Source: Moringa oleifera
Lineage: Eukaryota; Streptophyta; Magnoliopsida; Brassicales; Moringaceae
Length of the DNA stretch: 64,000 nt
Direction: 5' to 3'
NCBI GenBank assembly: GCA_021397835.1
Contig: JAJFZO010000566.1
Span: 2,418,001-2,482,000 of the forward strand
Below are positions 34,976-47,895 of the stretch, piece after piece. How positions within the stretch are numbered: the stretch's first letter is position 1; every line of letters begins with the position of its first letter. A program made the position numbers and the translations under genes. The notes beneath the pieces are model-generated. The model was not told the DNA's origin. It saw only the letters and a program-made list of their open reading frames with translations, and searched no databases.

Positions 34976-35218
34976 ATGGAGAATCAATTTAAATTTGGGT
35001 TTGAAGTTCGATATTACTGGGAAGTGAGGATATCGCCGCGAATAAGACCGCAGAAGAGGGAGAGGGAGGAAGCATCAGCTAGTGATGTAGACGATCAGGA
35101 AAGCATGAAGTAATTGGAGATTTTGAGAAAAATTAGGTTTGAGGAAAGAACTAAGAAAGAACAAAAACAGGCTTCCGGATCTCCTATATCAAATGTAGTG
35201 AATTCTCAAAATGAATGA
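34976..35218 (+). pseudogene. Possible decayed coding fragment
   Basis: A frame from an ATG at 34976 runs 45 codons, meets TAA at 35111-35113, then stays open in the same frame for 35 more codons to TGA at 35216. The peptide is charged and low in hydrophobics (for example RPQKREREEASASDVDDQE), like a disordered nuclear-protein segment. I recognise no parent gene. It could equally be chance or transcribed non-coding sequence. Confidence 0.2.
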
Positions 35219-38200
35219 TAATGATTCTGCTTAACTCAGATGTTTACAGGCACTGAATCCTAATAGAAATAGGACAGGGATTTGTAATGGAAAATTGAAT
35301 AATCTGAATAAAGGTTGAATTTCATAACAAATGAAAAACATATATCTTTTCCTAATTTTGGATTTTTGCCTAGAATTGGTCTTCCAGTGACTTTCAACTG
35401 GTCCTTCCGTGAGTTTGTGAAACTGGAAGAGAGGCGGCTAGGACCTTTGATCCTTGTGACTTGACCATCAACGGGGAATTGCTTTATTAGAATCTTATGT
35501 AAGGTAAATTTTTGATGCATTCTTGCTGGAAATCAAATAGAGAACCCATTGATTTTGCTACTTCTATGAGAGATCAAATATAGAACTTAGTTGACTTGCA
35601 TGAGATTGAGGTAAACAATGACAAGGATGATCCTTTCTTCTAGGGTTCTGGTTGATGTAAAACTTTGAAGTAACAGAAACTAATATACCACCGTATGATT
35701 TGAATGGTAAACACCCAAAATAATTGAATTTTTCTGTTCAGAGTTCGAGTATTTGATGATATGAGCGAATGTGTAAAGCTGCAGGGACATAACATGTGGA
35801 TTGGTACTAAGCCAGTGGTACTACTACTGCTATCAGTTTGTAGTCACATGAAGCTAATGCCTCACAGTTGTTCTTACCGAGCATGTTCCTGCATGCATTG
35901 ATACTAACATTGATGGGTTTGCCTGCAATCCTTGTGAGAATAATGTGAAAGACATTGCATTCTTTTGAAGTATGTGGCATGTACCCATTTGAAGACGTGT
36001 TAAGGGCCACAAGGACTCAACTCTTCTCATTGAAGAGTCTCGGTCAGAAGCAAAAAGGGAAGTAAAGGCTGCTCATGAGGCCTCCATTGGTGGAGCAGAC
36101 GCTTTTATAATTCATGGATCAGATTTGTGATGCAATGTCACCTCTCATGGAATTTTCCATCAGACTCAGTCTCTTCCTTTTTAAAGCAAGAGGATAAAGA
36201 TAGGCAACTGGCTTTTGGGTAAAGGGAAAGAAAATAAAGATTGAAAATCCATTGTCTACGCTTTGATGGTGAGGCACAGAGCATTAACAAGGGAAGACTT
36301 TCTCTGTGCGACGTTGAATCAAACAGGTGAGGCGCGGTCATGGGTACCCTGCCTTTTAGGTCCTCATCAATTTGACAATTCAACCTCCATGACTGCAAAG
36401 CTAGTTCATCTGTTAAATCATGGCTTACTCTTCATCAACACAATCTTACTTTTTAACTCTGGTGGGTGAGAGCATTCATGGAGGCTGCACCCTCCCCCTC
36501 TTCTCCAATGGTGATGTTGGCTTCCCATCTTAGCCAACCCACAGGTTCATTGCATACTTTTTACCAGATGCCATGACCCACAAACCATGTGAAATATAAA
36601 GACTTGATGATTTACTTATAGGTGTGAATAGTATCTGCTTGTAGATACGGGAGATATAGCCTTGCTGTGGGTGTACCCACGAGGCCATGACTCAAAGCAA
36701 CAACTGCAAGCTTTCTTCATCTTTTTCCTTTGCTTTTTAAAGAAGAGTCTGTTGAATGGAGAACCCTTTCTGATAATTGTCCTTTTCTTGCCCTCACAGC
36801 ATCCATCATTGGAGTCTAATGATAAAAATACGAAAAATTCAAAGTCACTTTACAATATCATTATATGACCTATGTTTTAGTAAATTAAATTTAAAAGTAC
36901 AATGAATCAAATTCGAAAAAATTGTGATACTACATGATTCAACCTTCAACGTCTTACATTATTTAGATATTGACTTCTTTCACAACTTTAGAATAATTAA
37001 AAAATTATTTTTAAGTAAACAAAATTTCATCATTTTCATCTTATAAGTAATGAGATTGTGATTTCTAACTTTCAATTAAAAAAAAAAAAAACCTATTTTC
37101 AAGAACGATTATTCGAACGAGAAAAGTTTGCTCAATTTCTTTTGAAATGCGGACTTGCTTGAAAGAGAATTAGCATTCTTTTTGACACGTCCAGAATTTA
37201 AATGTTTTTTATGCAGTGTCTTATTATTACATGATTTCTAAGGGTCCATTTGCATTCACTTTTGCTCTTTTTTATGCATAAAGCTACCAATTCAGCCTTC
37301 CATGGTTTCTTGCTTTCAAATTTTCAAAATTACAGCTCCAAATCCCAAAATTGCCCTTGAATTTGCCACCAAATTCAAATTCAAATCTTAATGTTGTGTT
37401 TATATTATGCATAGTTTGGTAACTACAAATTTCTAATGATGCCTTAATCGTCTTAATTCCATGTGATGAGACTAATTTAAGCTCGGACATTATCTTACTC
37501 ATCAATTATGTCATGATTCTTAATTCATTCAATCTTATTAAGAAACCCCCTAAATACAATACTTAATCATAAACCTCTTTACGACGCGATTCTTTATAAA
37601 AATTAAAATAGATTTCACCGACTATTAAAGATCAAAATCATCAAAAAGGGATACCGAATCCTACAAATTATCAAGCTTTTCCCGTGAATCATGCACGGAT
37701 CTAACGTAAATTCAATGGAAAGTAACTTGAATCAATTTGGAGCCAACCCGAGTGATTAACATAACAACAATATAGTCACAATATCTTTTAGGATGTTATT
37801 TTCTTATAATTTTAATGTCTAATTTATCGATTTGAACATCAAAATTATATTTTTTTTAAAATCATCTCGAACTTTCAAATTGATAAAAAAATTAATTCAA
37901 AATTTTAAATAATAATAACACATTAATCAATAACTCAAGGTCCTATTATTTAAGATAATCATTGGGTTAAAAAGTTTGACATAAGTAATTTATATTACCA
38001 AGATCTTGTAATAACTCCAAGAAAAAAAAAGATTGTCTTGGGTGGATGCATAACAAGCCAAAAACACAATCTAGTTCTCTTGTCTCATCTACCCACTTGA
38101 TGAACTTACTATATACGCTTGGCAATTTCATGATTGCAATTAAATTAACGTATTTTTATTTCTAACTGCAGGATAATAAGGTAATTTAACGTTTCCTTTT

Positions 38201-38730
38201 TCAGAAAATTTCCTTTTTATTGATAATTTTAATTAATTAGAAATAAAACAGAATAACTAATGGTTGGCCCGTTTGTATCAAGGATCTAATCATGCACGAA
38301 GTGGTTAACAACTGAGGGGCAAATCAGTCATTTAATGGCAGCCGCACTATTGCACGACGCGATCCAATTGGCGTATTTAAACACCGTCACGATGGTGCAT
38401 ACGACGTATTTTATGGAACGATGCAGGGGTGTTTGAGTAAATTTATTGTTTAAAGATGAAACATGAAGGGAGTTAAAGCTGGGACCCACCAAAGACCACG
38501 ATGTTGCTTCCTCCTCTTCACTGCTGCTGAGGATTCAAGGCGCACACAATGCACGCACACTCTCTCTTCCTCTCTGTAATTTTGGATTTTCAACGCTGTT
38601 TCTCACGGGGAACTCGCTGAGGAACCAATTGCTGGGGAACCAAACTGGCAAGCTTGGGGAACTCTCTTGTGCGTCTCGGTTACTTTGAGGGCTTCAGTGA
38701 TTCTGAATTCGGTGTGTTTTTCTTTGAAGA

Positions 38731-41700
38731 ATGGCTAGTACGGGAAGTGGAAATTACAGGAATGGGACGCACAAGAGCTCTGTGAAGACTCTGTCAGCTA
38801 ACTCGAACCCGAAAAGTGTTGCCAAATCCAAGCCACTTACGGCTTCCGGGCTTCGAAAGAGCAGCCCTGGGTCACTTGGCGGCGCTACCGGAGCCGCTAA
38901 AGACGATGCTGGAGGTGAGTGTGTTGATTTTTCTTCTTGGTTATCACTGCAAATTTTGGTTACATAGAGTTTCTTTTGATATTTTCTGACGGGTTTGTGT
39001 TTTTACCTGTCGATTTTGGAATGCGAATTATATGTGAAATTCTCTGTGTATTTTGTGTCTTTTTTGCTGCTGAAGTTGCAGTTTGCATGTGTTCTTCAAT
39101 AGGCCGAGTTCTTTCTTCCAAATGCTATTTGACTTTGATAGAGTAAGGAAGCAGAGTTTCTGTTGATCATGATCATTTGTTTGTGGTGGTTTTTGGTGTC
39201 TTACTGTAGCTTAATGACTTGTGGATTGGGTGTAACTCCAAATAAATGTTTCTCCTTTTGGTTTGTGGGATGATATGTGTGGATAAGCAGGCTGTAATAC
39301 AACGTGCTGGCTCAATGAGCTTGTCGGCCTGTCTGCTTATAATGGAAACCATTAACTTCCCTCCATACTGTTCAAGATGTTTTGTTTTCACTTGTAATTA
39401 CAATATCATGATTGTAGCACTGAATCAAATGTTTTACTCCACTTTTCATTTTCAAATCTGAATTTTGTTGGAATCTTTTTTTCAGGAGATGGTTGAGAAG
39501 GTTCTTGGATTGCTATCCTCTTACTCTAAAAATTATCTACTTGAATCCCCAACTTGGTTTCTGAGTCGTAAAAGTTAGGTTACTAAGATGTTTAGTTTTC
39601 TTCAGGAAGAGAGATGTAGCTATTATCTAATAACATCTCTGGGAAATCATGAAATGACTGGTAAAATTTTGAAATGCTAAGCGGTAATCAATTGTCCAAT
39701 TGTTGTCACTTGTTCTGTGTAGTTCCTGGAAGGGTTAGAGTGGCTGTAAGATTGCGACCAAGAAATGCAGAGGAGATGGCTGCTGATGCTGATTTCGCTG
39801 ATTGTGTAGAATTACAGCCAGAGGTATCATAATGCAGTTTTAATTTTAATATAATCTTCATCTGTGATCAATCACGGGGGGTTTATATTTTCTCAAGGTA
39901 TAGTAGTTCATTGTTTGCTGCATTTCAGCTTAAAAGGTTGAAACTTCGGAAGAACAATTGGGATGCAGATACCTATGAGTTTGATGAAGTTCTCACCGAG
40001 TTTGCATCACAGAAACGCGTTTATGAAGTTGTGGCAAAACCTGTTGTTGAGGTGAGGCTACATCTCTGTCAGAATTCATACTTATAATTTGCTTATTAGC
40101 TTTTGATTTCTGGAGACATGGTTGGTGCATTCCAGATTATCTACCTGCAGATGAATCTAGATGATGAATATATGTAAATGCACTGACCGAGTTCTGAGTT
40201 CTTTCAGCCCTGTATACTAACATGTGTTTTCATAACTTGCTTCTGCAGAGTGTTCTGGATGGTTACAATGGGACGGTCATGGCATATGGGCAGACGGGTA
40301 CGGGTAAAACATATACTCTCGGACGACTTGGAGAGGAAGATACAGCTGATCGTGGGATAATGGTGCGTGCTATGGAACATATTCTGGCAGATGTTTCCTT
40401 AGAGACTGATTCTGTCTCAGTCTCCTACTTGCAGGTTGTTAACCCTTTTAATGGATTTCGGTTTCATGTTTCTGAGTGCTGTAAATCTATTTGGGGAAAA
40501 TGTACCTGATGTTCTTGGTCACTGAAAATACTTGCAGCTTTATATGGAGACCATACAGGACCTTCTTGATCCTTCTAATGATAATATTTCTATTGTGGAA
40601 GAGCCAAAAACTGGTGATGTTTCTCTACCTGGTGCAACACTGGTTGAAATTAGGAACCAGGAGAGTTTTGTGGAACTATTACGGTTAGGAGAAGCTCATC
40701 GCTTTGCTGCAAATACAAAACTCAACACTGAATCTTCTCGCAGTCATGCTATTCTGATGGTAAATAATTTTTGCCATACTGAGATTTTTAAAACAAATGG
40801 GCGATTTATTTAAAAGTTGCATGTTAACCTTGGTGGAGAATTAATGTTTTTTCTCCAATGCTGCAGGTACATGTGAGGAAGTCTGTCAAAGGAAGAGATT
40901 CATCTCTTTCAAACGAACATGGTAATACCTCCCACATGGCTAAAACACTTAAGCCCCCTGTTGTTCGGAAGGGCAAGCTGGTTGTGGTGGATCTTGCTGG
41001 TTCAGAGCGGATTGATAAATCAGGTGCGTGCATGAAGTTAATGAACACGATAAATCCCTGTTCCCCATTACCTGAAGGAAAAAGAAAAACACAAAGGGAA
41101 ATCAAATTATTTGGTTTTTCTTCAGCTATTTTTGGTAAACGGTACACTTTTCTGTCACATGTTAAAGATTGCCTCTTTTGTTTGTGATTGTGTAGGGAGT
41201 GAGGGACATACCCTGGAGGAAGCCAAATCTATCAATCTGTCGTTAAGTGCATTAGGAAAGTGTATTAATGCACTTGCAGAGAATAGCACCCATGTTCCAG
41301 TTCGTGATTCAAAGCTTACTAGATTGCTTCGAGATTCATTTGGAGGCAAGCTCTATTTTTACTATTGAAGTTTCAACCCAAAATTTTGATCAAATTGCTT
41401 ATATTCAGCTTTCCTTCAACTGGATGTGCTTGCTTTACTATAGATACAGATGTTTTGGGTCCAATCACTTCCAATCTTCTCTACTTTCTCAGTGCTCCTG
41501 CCTGTTGAATATCTTTCTTTTTTAGCAGGCCTCCTTTATAAGTCCTGCTTAAAATTCCTTTCACTTCCAATCTTCTCAGACTTTGCCAGCTCTACCTGAA
41601 AGGAAATTTCTTTCACTTTCTGTGCTTCTAATTACATTAATCTCCTGTCTTTGAATGTTTCCCTTTCTTTCAATGACTTAGCATTTTGACCAACGAAGAT

Positions 41701-44669
41701 CCATTATCTTTGAATGTTGCAATTTGTGTTGCCTGACTTGTGATTATGAATCTTTTAACAGGCTCAGCAAGGACTTCATTGGTTATCACTATTGGTCCAT
41801 CCCCACGTCATCGAGGAGAAACAGCAAGCACTATAATGTTTGGGCAGAGGGTGGGCTTCAAAGTACCCTATCTTAACTAGTTGATATGGTTGCAATATGT
41901 TCAATTCTATAGCTTTTCTAGTATCTCAGAAGTTATATATCATTTTCTCCTTGATGTCTTTCACCTGAGGCTGGATCTTAGTGTTTGAACTTTTGACATG
42001 GGTGAATATGTATACATGAGAAAGTGTTGAATGCTTTTTACAGGCCATGAGGGTGGAAAATATGCTGAAATTAAAGGAAGAATTCGATTACAAAAGTTTG
42101 TCTAGGAGGCTAGACACACAACTAGACAAACTGATAGCTGAGAATGAAAGGCAACAAAAAGCTTTTGAGGATGAAATTGAAAGAATCAACTTAGAAGCAC
42201 AAAATCAGATTTCTGGGGCTGAAAGAAACTACAGTGATGCATTGGAGGTTAGTTCTTGTAGGTTTATAAATGTATAGACATGATATTTACTCATTTCTGT
42301 GGTGAGGGTATTAGAGTTAGCTTTAGCAATTCTAAATGGATTCGTATCCGAATCTTTTTTTTTTTTTCTTTTGTAGAAAGAAAGATTGAAATATCAGAAA
42401 GATTATCTGGAATCGATAAAGAAGCTGGAGGAGAAATGGGTCATGAATCAACAAAAACTGGATAGATCTGATATAACATCTAACAGAAAGGTAATCCTGT
42501 TACAAACAAAATTTGCTGCATCTAATATTCCTTAGAAGTTGGCAAAAATCCATCATTTTTGTTGTTCTCTGCAGGGCTTGACAGTTCCTGTAGCTGACGA
42601 AGTTGCTGAAGTGAAAAAACTGCTTCAGAAAGAAACTGAGTTGAGGAAGGCTGCTGAAGAAGAAGTGAAAAATCTTAAAAGTCAATTAGCTGAATGGAAA
42701 AAATCAGAAGTACGTTTCCTGCAACTCTCTCTTTTTTTCCACCTGCATCTTTCCAATCTGGGTTTTTATTCATAGAGCTATAATTTTATATTTTAGGCAT
42801 CTGGAAACTCTGAGATCTTGAGACTTCACAAAATGTTGGAAGATGAAGCATGTCAGAAAGAAAAACTTGAAGGGGAGATAGCAATTCTACAAAGTCAGTT
42901 ATATCAATTGAGTTTTGAAGCAGATGAGGTATGCTCTTGTGGGATCTGTAAACATGCTGGTTAGAACTCGGTTTGCTTTTAAGTTTCAGAATCAGAGCCT
43001 GTACCCTGTAGCAGACCCTAAAGGGTGTCACCTCTATCTTTTTTTCTTATATTTTGGCAGACTAGAAAAAGACTTGACAGAGGTGGTTCAGCAAAAGTTA
43101 CAAGTGGCCTAGATTCTCTTATGTCTCAAGTTAGGCATCCGCAGCTCAAAGATGCTGGAAATGGAGAGAAGGCCTCCATTGCCAAACTCTTCGAACAAGG
43201 TTATAGTTAGTCCCTATACTGATGTTTGTTATTTGATTTGCTAATATACGTGATCTGTCTGCTTCCTATCTCTTTTCCTTTCCTAATGAAGTCCAGTACT
43301 GATACAGTGGGGTTGCAAAAGATCTTATCCTTGCTTGAAGCAGAAGACGCCGACGTGCGAATTCATGCTGTAAAAGTGGTAGCAAATCTAGCTGCAGAAG
43401 GTGTGTTTCTACTTGTCTCTCTGTGGACTTCATAGCTTCTTCTTGTCATCAAGAACCATGTGCTTCAGCTATGCTTGCCAATGGTAATTTAAACTTTAAT
43501 TTGGTGAACTGTACAGAAGCAAATCAGCAGAAGATCGTGGAAGCTGGCGGTCTTACATCCTTGCTAATGCTTCTCAGAAGCTCTGAAGATGAAACCATAC
43601 ATAGAGTTGCAGCTGGTGCAATTGCCAATCTTGCAATGAATGGTAAACTTTAATTCATAAGTCTTGTGATGAATACCCAACTATATCGCTTGTTACTTGT
43701 TCGTTGGCTTTGATTTCGTTACTTATACGTGAAATCTGTTTATATCAGAAACCAACCAAGAGCTGATAATGTCTCAAGGGGGCATTAGTTTGTTGTCACT
43801 GACAGCAGCCAATGCTGAAGATCCGCAAACCCTTCGAATGGTAGCTGGAGCTATCGCGAATCTATGCGGCAATGGTAAACTCTCTGACCTCTTTTAATAT
43901 CCATTCTTGCCAATTCATACCAATCAAAGTTTTAACGGTCATGTTAGAAGCAGAAAAAGATAATTAAAGAAGGCTTGATCTCAACCAGTTGTTCTCATAG
44001 ATACGCCCGGCACAAGTAAAGCTAATAATATGATATTACTTGACCCAGATAAACTGCAGACGAAGCTAAGAGGAGAAGGCGGCATCAAAGCCTTGCTAGG
44101 AATGGTTAGATGCGGACATCCTGATGTTCTTGCCCAAGTTGCTCGTGGAATAGCTAACTTTGCTAAATGCGAATCAAGAGCATCAACTCAAGGTAGTAGC
44201 TCACAAGCAGCCTACTTCAAGTTTTCTTATTAATAAAATCGTGAAGTTTGTTTAAACAATCTTTCTTCTGTGTTAATGTTCTGAAACTGTACAGGAGCTA
44301 AGACTGGGAGGTCTCTTCTAATCGAAGATGGTGCACTTTTGTGGATCGTACAGAATGCTAACAACGAAGCCTCACCAATCAGGAGGCACATTGAGCTTGC
44401 GCTGTGCCACCTAGCACAGCATGGTAAGCGTTCCGTTTCTTTCACCTCTTAACACAAGGCAAGTCTCATCATATGTCAACTTAAATAGCTCAGTTTACCA
44501 TTTCACAGAAGTGAATGCGAAAGATATGATTAGTGGGGGTGCCCTATGGGAGCTGGTTCGCATTTCACGAGACTGTTCACGAGAAGATATACGCAGCCTT
44601 GCACATCGCACGCTCACTTCCAGTCCCATGTTCCTAGCGGAATTGAGACGGCTGCGTATAGATTATTGA
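38731..44669 (+). CDS. ARK3: Armadillo-repeat kinesin (ARK family, closest to ARK3)
   Basis: Plus-end-type kinesin motor with C-terminal armadillo repeats, acting on microtubules; Arabidopsis relatives control root-hair growth and microtubule dynamics. Nineteen coding exons: 38731-38914, 39723-39823, 39929-40051, 40249-40434, 40538-40759, 40867-41023, 41196-41345, 41762-41850, 42044-42247, 42377-42490, 42575-42709, 42797-42928, 43061-43199, 43308-43400, 43517-43642, 43749-43874, 44049-44192, 44295-44423, 44509-44669; 2715 nt, 904 aa. A Ser/Lys-rich head precedes a complete N-terminal motor: P-loop GQTGTGKT (150-157), switch [10 protein letters not shown], switch II DLAGSE (314-319), SKLTRLL and FGQRAMRVEN. 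Coiled coil spans about 405-640 ([15 protein letters not shown] onward), then four or more ARM repeats ([44 protein letters not shown]). Intron 7 is GC-AG. Neighbouring the A20/AN1 gene, it matches At1g12430/At1g12440. Confidence 0.95.
41346..41761 (+). other. Non-canonical GC-AG intron in the kinesin gene
   Basis: The exon must stop after TTT GGA G so that the next exon (GC TCA GCA AGG) rebuilds FGGSARTSL of the motor core. The donor is then G|GCAAGC, the usual GC-AG consensus, and the acceptor is TTTTAACAG. No GT donor nearby keeps this sequence in frame. Confidence 0.85.
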
Positions 44670-45815
44670 TGAATTAGTGGACTGGAGATATCAGAGACGG
44701 GTAAATATGAACTTAGCTTAGTAAACTTGAGACTTGAAGCATTCTTCAGATGAAGAAGCAGGAGAGCTTACATTAGTGTTCCTGTTGCAGTTTTGTCATG
44801 TAAGAAGATGGTTTGCAGTCCCTAGTTGTAGCTGATTTGTCAATGAAATCGATGTTGTAATCTCATATGGATGCACCCAAAATGTTTCAGGACCATCCCC
44901 GTTTAGCTTGTACAAATTTGTTTGTATACGAAATGCAATATCGGGAAAATAGCATCTACTTGTTTTTGTAAAGAAATAAATTCAGATTACGTATTCATAT
45001 TGGAAACATTGATTTGTTATGTAGTTTTTTTGTATTGTGAATGTTATGATTAAGATTGTGTTTAGATGGGAAAATAGTAGCAAAATTAATGAAATTGATT
45101 GATGGAATGATATTTGCATGTACCCTCTTCCTTATTTTCAATTTTCTTGATTGAACAGAAGTTTTTTTGACCCAATATAAACTTTTGTGCTAAAATTGGA
45201 CCAAATTGAGGCTGTTCTCTAATAAGTTTAAGCAAATCAAAATCATTGAGCAATGTAAAATTGAACTTTATTAAATTGAAGGAGTTTAGAAATATTGCAT
45301 GAAAAATCCTCCTTTTGCTATGCTATCAAAGAGATGAAAAAAAAAAAAAAAAAGAGAAGTGGGTATAGAAAGCAAACTATCAAGAAACACCAAATGCCGT
45401 CTCTAAAACTCATCTAGCTAGATCAACCTTCGGCAATGAGGCTCTTCTTTTCAACTTTCTTGAAAGCACATAAGAGAAATTATTCAACAACTACAAAAGA
45501 TTACTAATTATATGAAAGTTCAGCAGATTAAGGGTTTCAAATTGTTCACATTAGGCAAGTAAGTGGGTGACATAGCATGCTAATTTATGGTATAAATCTC
45601 AAATCTTCAACTAGAGGAATAATGTGATTTATATTGCTAGTATCTTTAAAATCTAAAGGCCCTTGTCTTACTTGTGTGTATATGAATCTCAATCTGCTTC
45701 CAATATGAGAAAAGGTACTAAGAAATATCCCATCTTCTCTATCAAATTCCACTTATCATCAAGCTGCAGCATCTATGCAGCCAAGATGAGAAAGCGTAGT
45801 CATGTTGGTACCTTT
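44670..45815. other. Kinesin 3' region and intergenic sequence
   Basis: The first 300 bp should be the kinesin 3' UTR (AATAAA-like AAGAAATAAATTC near 44972). The rest is AT-leaning with an A run near 45337-45353. No gene is seen. Confidence 0.65.
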
Positions 45816-45824
45816 CAACCCTAA

Positions 45825-46155
45825 CCGCAGAAGAGGAAGAAGTTCTACCAATCTGTGGTAAATCCTGGAAGGGAAGAGGAAGAAGTTCTACAATCTGTAG
45901 TAAATTCTGGAAGAGAAGAAGTTCTACAATCTGCATAGATCCCAGAAGAGAAGAAGAAGAAGTTCTATGATCTGTAGTAGATCCCGGAAGAGAAGATGAA
46001 GAAGGTCTACAATATCTGCAGTAGATCCTGGAAGAGAAGAAGAACAAGAACAAGTTCTACAATTTGTAGCGACCACAAGAAGCTCCTATGGAGGAGAAGA
46101 AGAAGAAGAAGTTCTACAATCTACAGCGATGATACGAAGTAACTCCTATGGAAGA
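45825..46155. repeat. Degenerate ~40-bp GA-rich minisatellite
   Basis: About seven imperfect units built on GAAGAAGTTCTACAATCTG followed by TAGTAGATCCTGGAAGAGAA, about 38-55 bp each and increasingly diverged to the right. It produces an open minus-strand frame of about 100 codons rich in Ser and Leu, which is a by-product of the repeat and not a gene. Confidence 0.85.
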
Positions 46156-47895
46156 AAACAGTAGGCTTCAAGGACCCAATAATAATAACCAGTTAATCAC
46201 CAACAGGAAGAGAGCAGTGAAGGTAAAACCAAGCCACTCGCAGAGAAGAAGACAAGGATCGTGAAGTAGAGAGAGAATTAGGTTGACGGGAAAAGCAAAA
46301 GCTGCCTAGAATAGTTCAATATAGGAGTATCTATCTACACATGTAAATGGATACTTCTAGCAAACTTCAATAGCTTTTACTGCATACATAAAAGCAAAGA
46401 AATCAGTGCAAGAGATATGGAGTTGCAGTGCAGTACAGAGAATCTGAACTGGATCTAGCCCTTTTTCATCACTTTGCACACAAACTGCCGAATACCCTTT
46501 TCTCTTCAACCTATCAGAGGGAGAGAGAGAGAAGAGATATATCCATGGATGCACATAACGCAGAAGCCCACATTGGCATAGTTGTTAGCTTTTTATGGAA
46601 GTGCTGTGGTTTGCCTCGAAAAGGAGCTTGGTTCAGGCAAGGTGCACGTGCGAACCAGTACCCAAATATTTTCATGTCTCCATTAATAAAGAAAAACCCT
46701 AAAACTCAGAAAAACCATTATACGGAAACTGCATAGAAAGCCCATACCTCTTTGCTTCCTCTCGTGAATAGTTTGCCACCTTACTTTCCAACCCAATTCA
46801 ACCCTTCGCCCTCAATGAAAATGTCTCCTTTGACCTTTCTCAGCTAATAAACATACACAAAATAATGATATAATTGAAGTAGTAGGACTTTCTCTAGCTG
46901 TACAAAACGTCTCCTTTGACCTTTCTCAGCTAATAAACATACACAAAATAATGATATAATTGAAGCAGTAGGACTTCCTCTAGCTATACAGAAGCTGTTC
47001 AAATCAACAAAGATAAGAACAAAAGATGATGGGTTTCTCATAAAATATTGAAAAAAGAGAAGAAAAAGAGCTAAAGAGATGAATGTGGTCATGATCCAGA
47101 AAATATGAATGAGTAGATGAAGTATTTTGGATCAGGAAGAACTTCATTGCTCCCATCATTGGAAAGAGATATAGGGAAGTGTGCCTATGTGGGCATGGAA
47201 CAATTAATGTGTTCAAGTTACACCACTTGATCAATAGCAAATGAAGACAAAGGTAAAGCTAGCTCATACTCTTTCAGAGAGATCTAAATTGTGGTTAATT
47301 CTAAGGAAAACTGAGAGATAAGGGAAGAAATAAGACTATCAGTCTTGTTAAATTTTGTAAGTCAAATAAGTCCTTGTACACGCAGAAAGGAGGAGGGAAA
47401 ACCCGAAAGAAAAACAAAGAAGCTCATACTCATAGTAGCATATGTGTCTTCACTGTGAAAATCAGCATATATATAAGAGACAATTTCGAAGCTGCAATCA
47501 ACAAAAAATCTTGGTAAGAAAAGAAGTGTCATTCTGATAGTACTCCTACATCATCACGGCTTTTACGATTGCGATTGCGTTTCTCTTCTTTGTCATCATC
47601 TTCGGTCTTCAATTGCGAGACATCGCAATTCTTATTATTATACAATCAAACATAACACAGAGAATTTACACTGACTCCTTCGAACAACATGCAGACATAC
47701 AAGCTGCTAATGATCATTAAATTAATCTAAAACGAAGAGAAACTAAAACTAAGACAGTTAAAAGAAACAAAACCTGAAATTAATGCTGCTCATCAAGAAC
47801 TCCCCAAGTTTCTTTCCTGATCCTATCCGTGTGCAGTGACTGGCCATGTCTGTTTCTACGCTTTCAAAGAAACTTGTCAGCGAGCTGCTAGGTTG
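46156..47895. other. Intergenic sequence downstream of the AHL gene
   Basis: Non-coding by inspection. The right part (from about 47500) should be the AHL 3' UTR. It includes an 86-bp tandem duplication listed separately. Short open frames show no family features. Confidence 0.6.
46823..46994. repeat. 86-bp tandem duplication
   Basis: Unit 46823-46908 (starting GTCTCCTTTGACCTTTCTCA) is repeated at 46909-46994 with about six substitutions, most in the last third. Confidence 0.93.

Larger units (their letters stand above)
33887..38730. other. 4.8-kb intergenic region between A20/AN1 gene and kinesin
   Basis: Begins with the 3' UTR of the A20/AN1 gene. It includes a T/G homopolymer run (34433-34461) and a possible decayed coding fragment (34976-35218), both listed separately. 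About 35300-36600 has balanced composition with short frames only. About 36850-38250 is AT-rich. The last 250 bp, with CT-rich patches, should be the kinesin promoter and leader. Confidence 0.6.

Noticed and set aside
35260..35520. Minus-strand 86-codon frame with a Lys/Arg-rich middle
   Set aside because: It has no recognised domain, no clear splice partners and a poor end; not enough to call a gene.
45742..46053. Ser/Leu-rich 103-codon minus-strand frame
   Set aside because: Generated by the ~40-bp GA-rich minisatellite.
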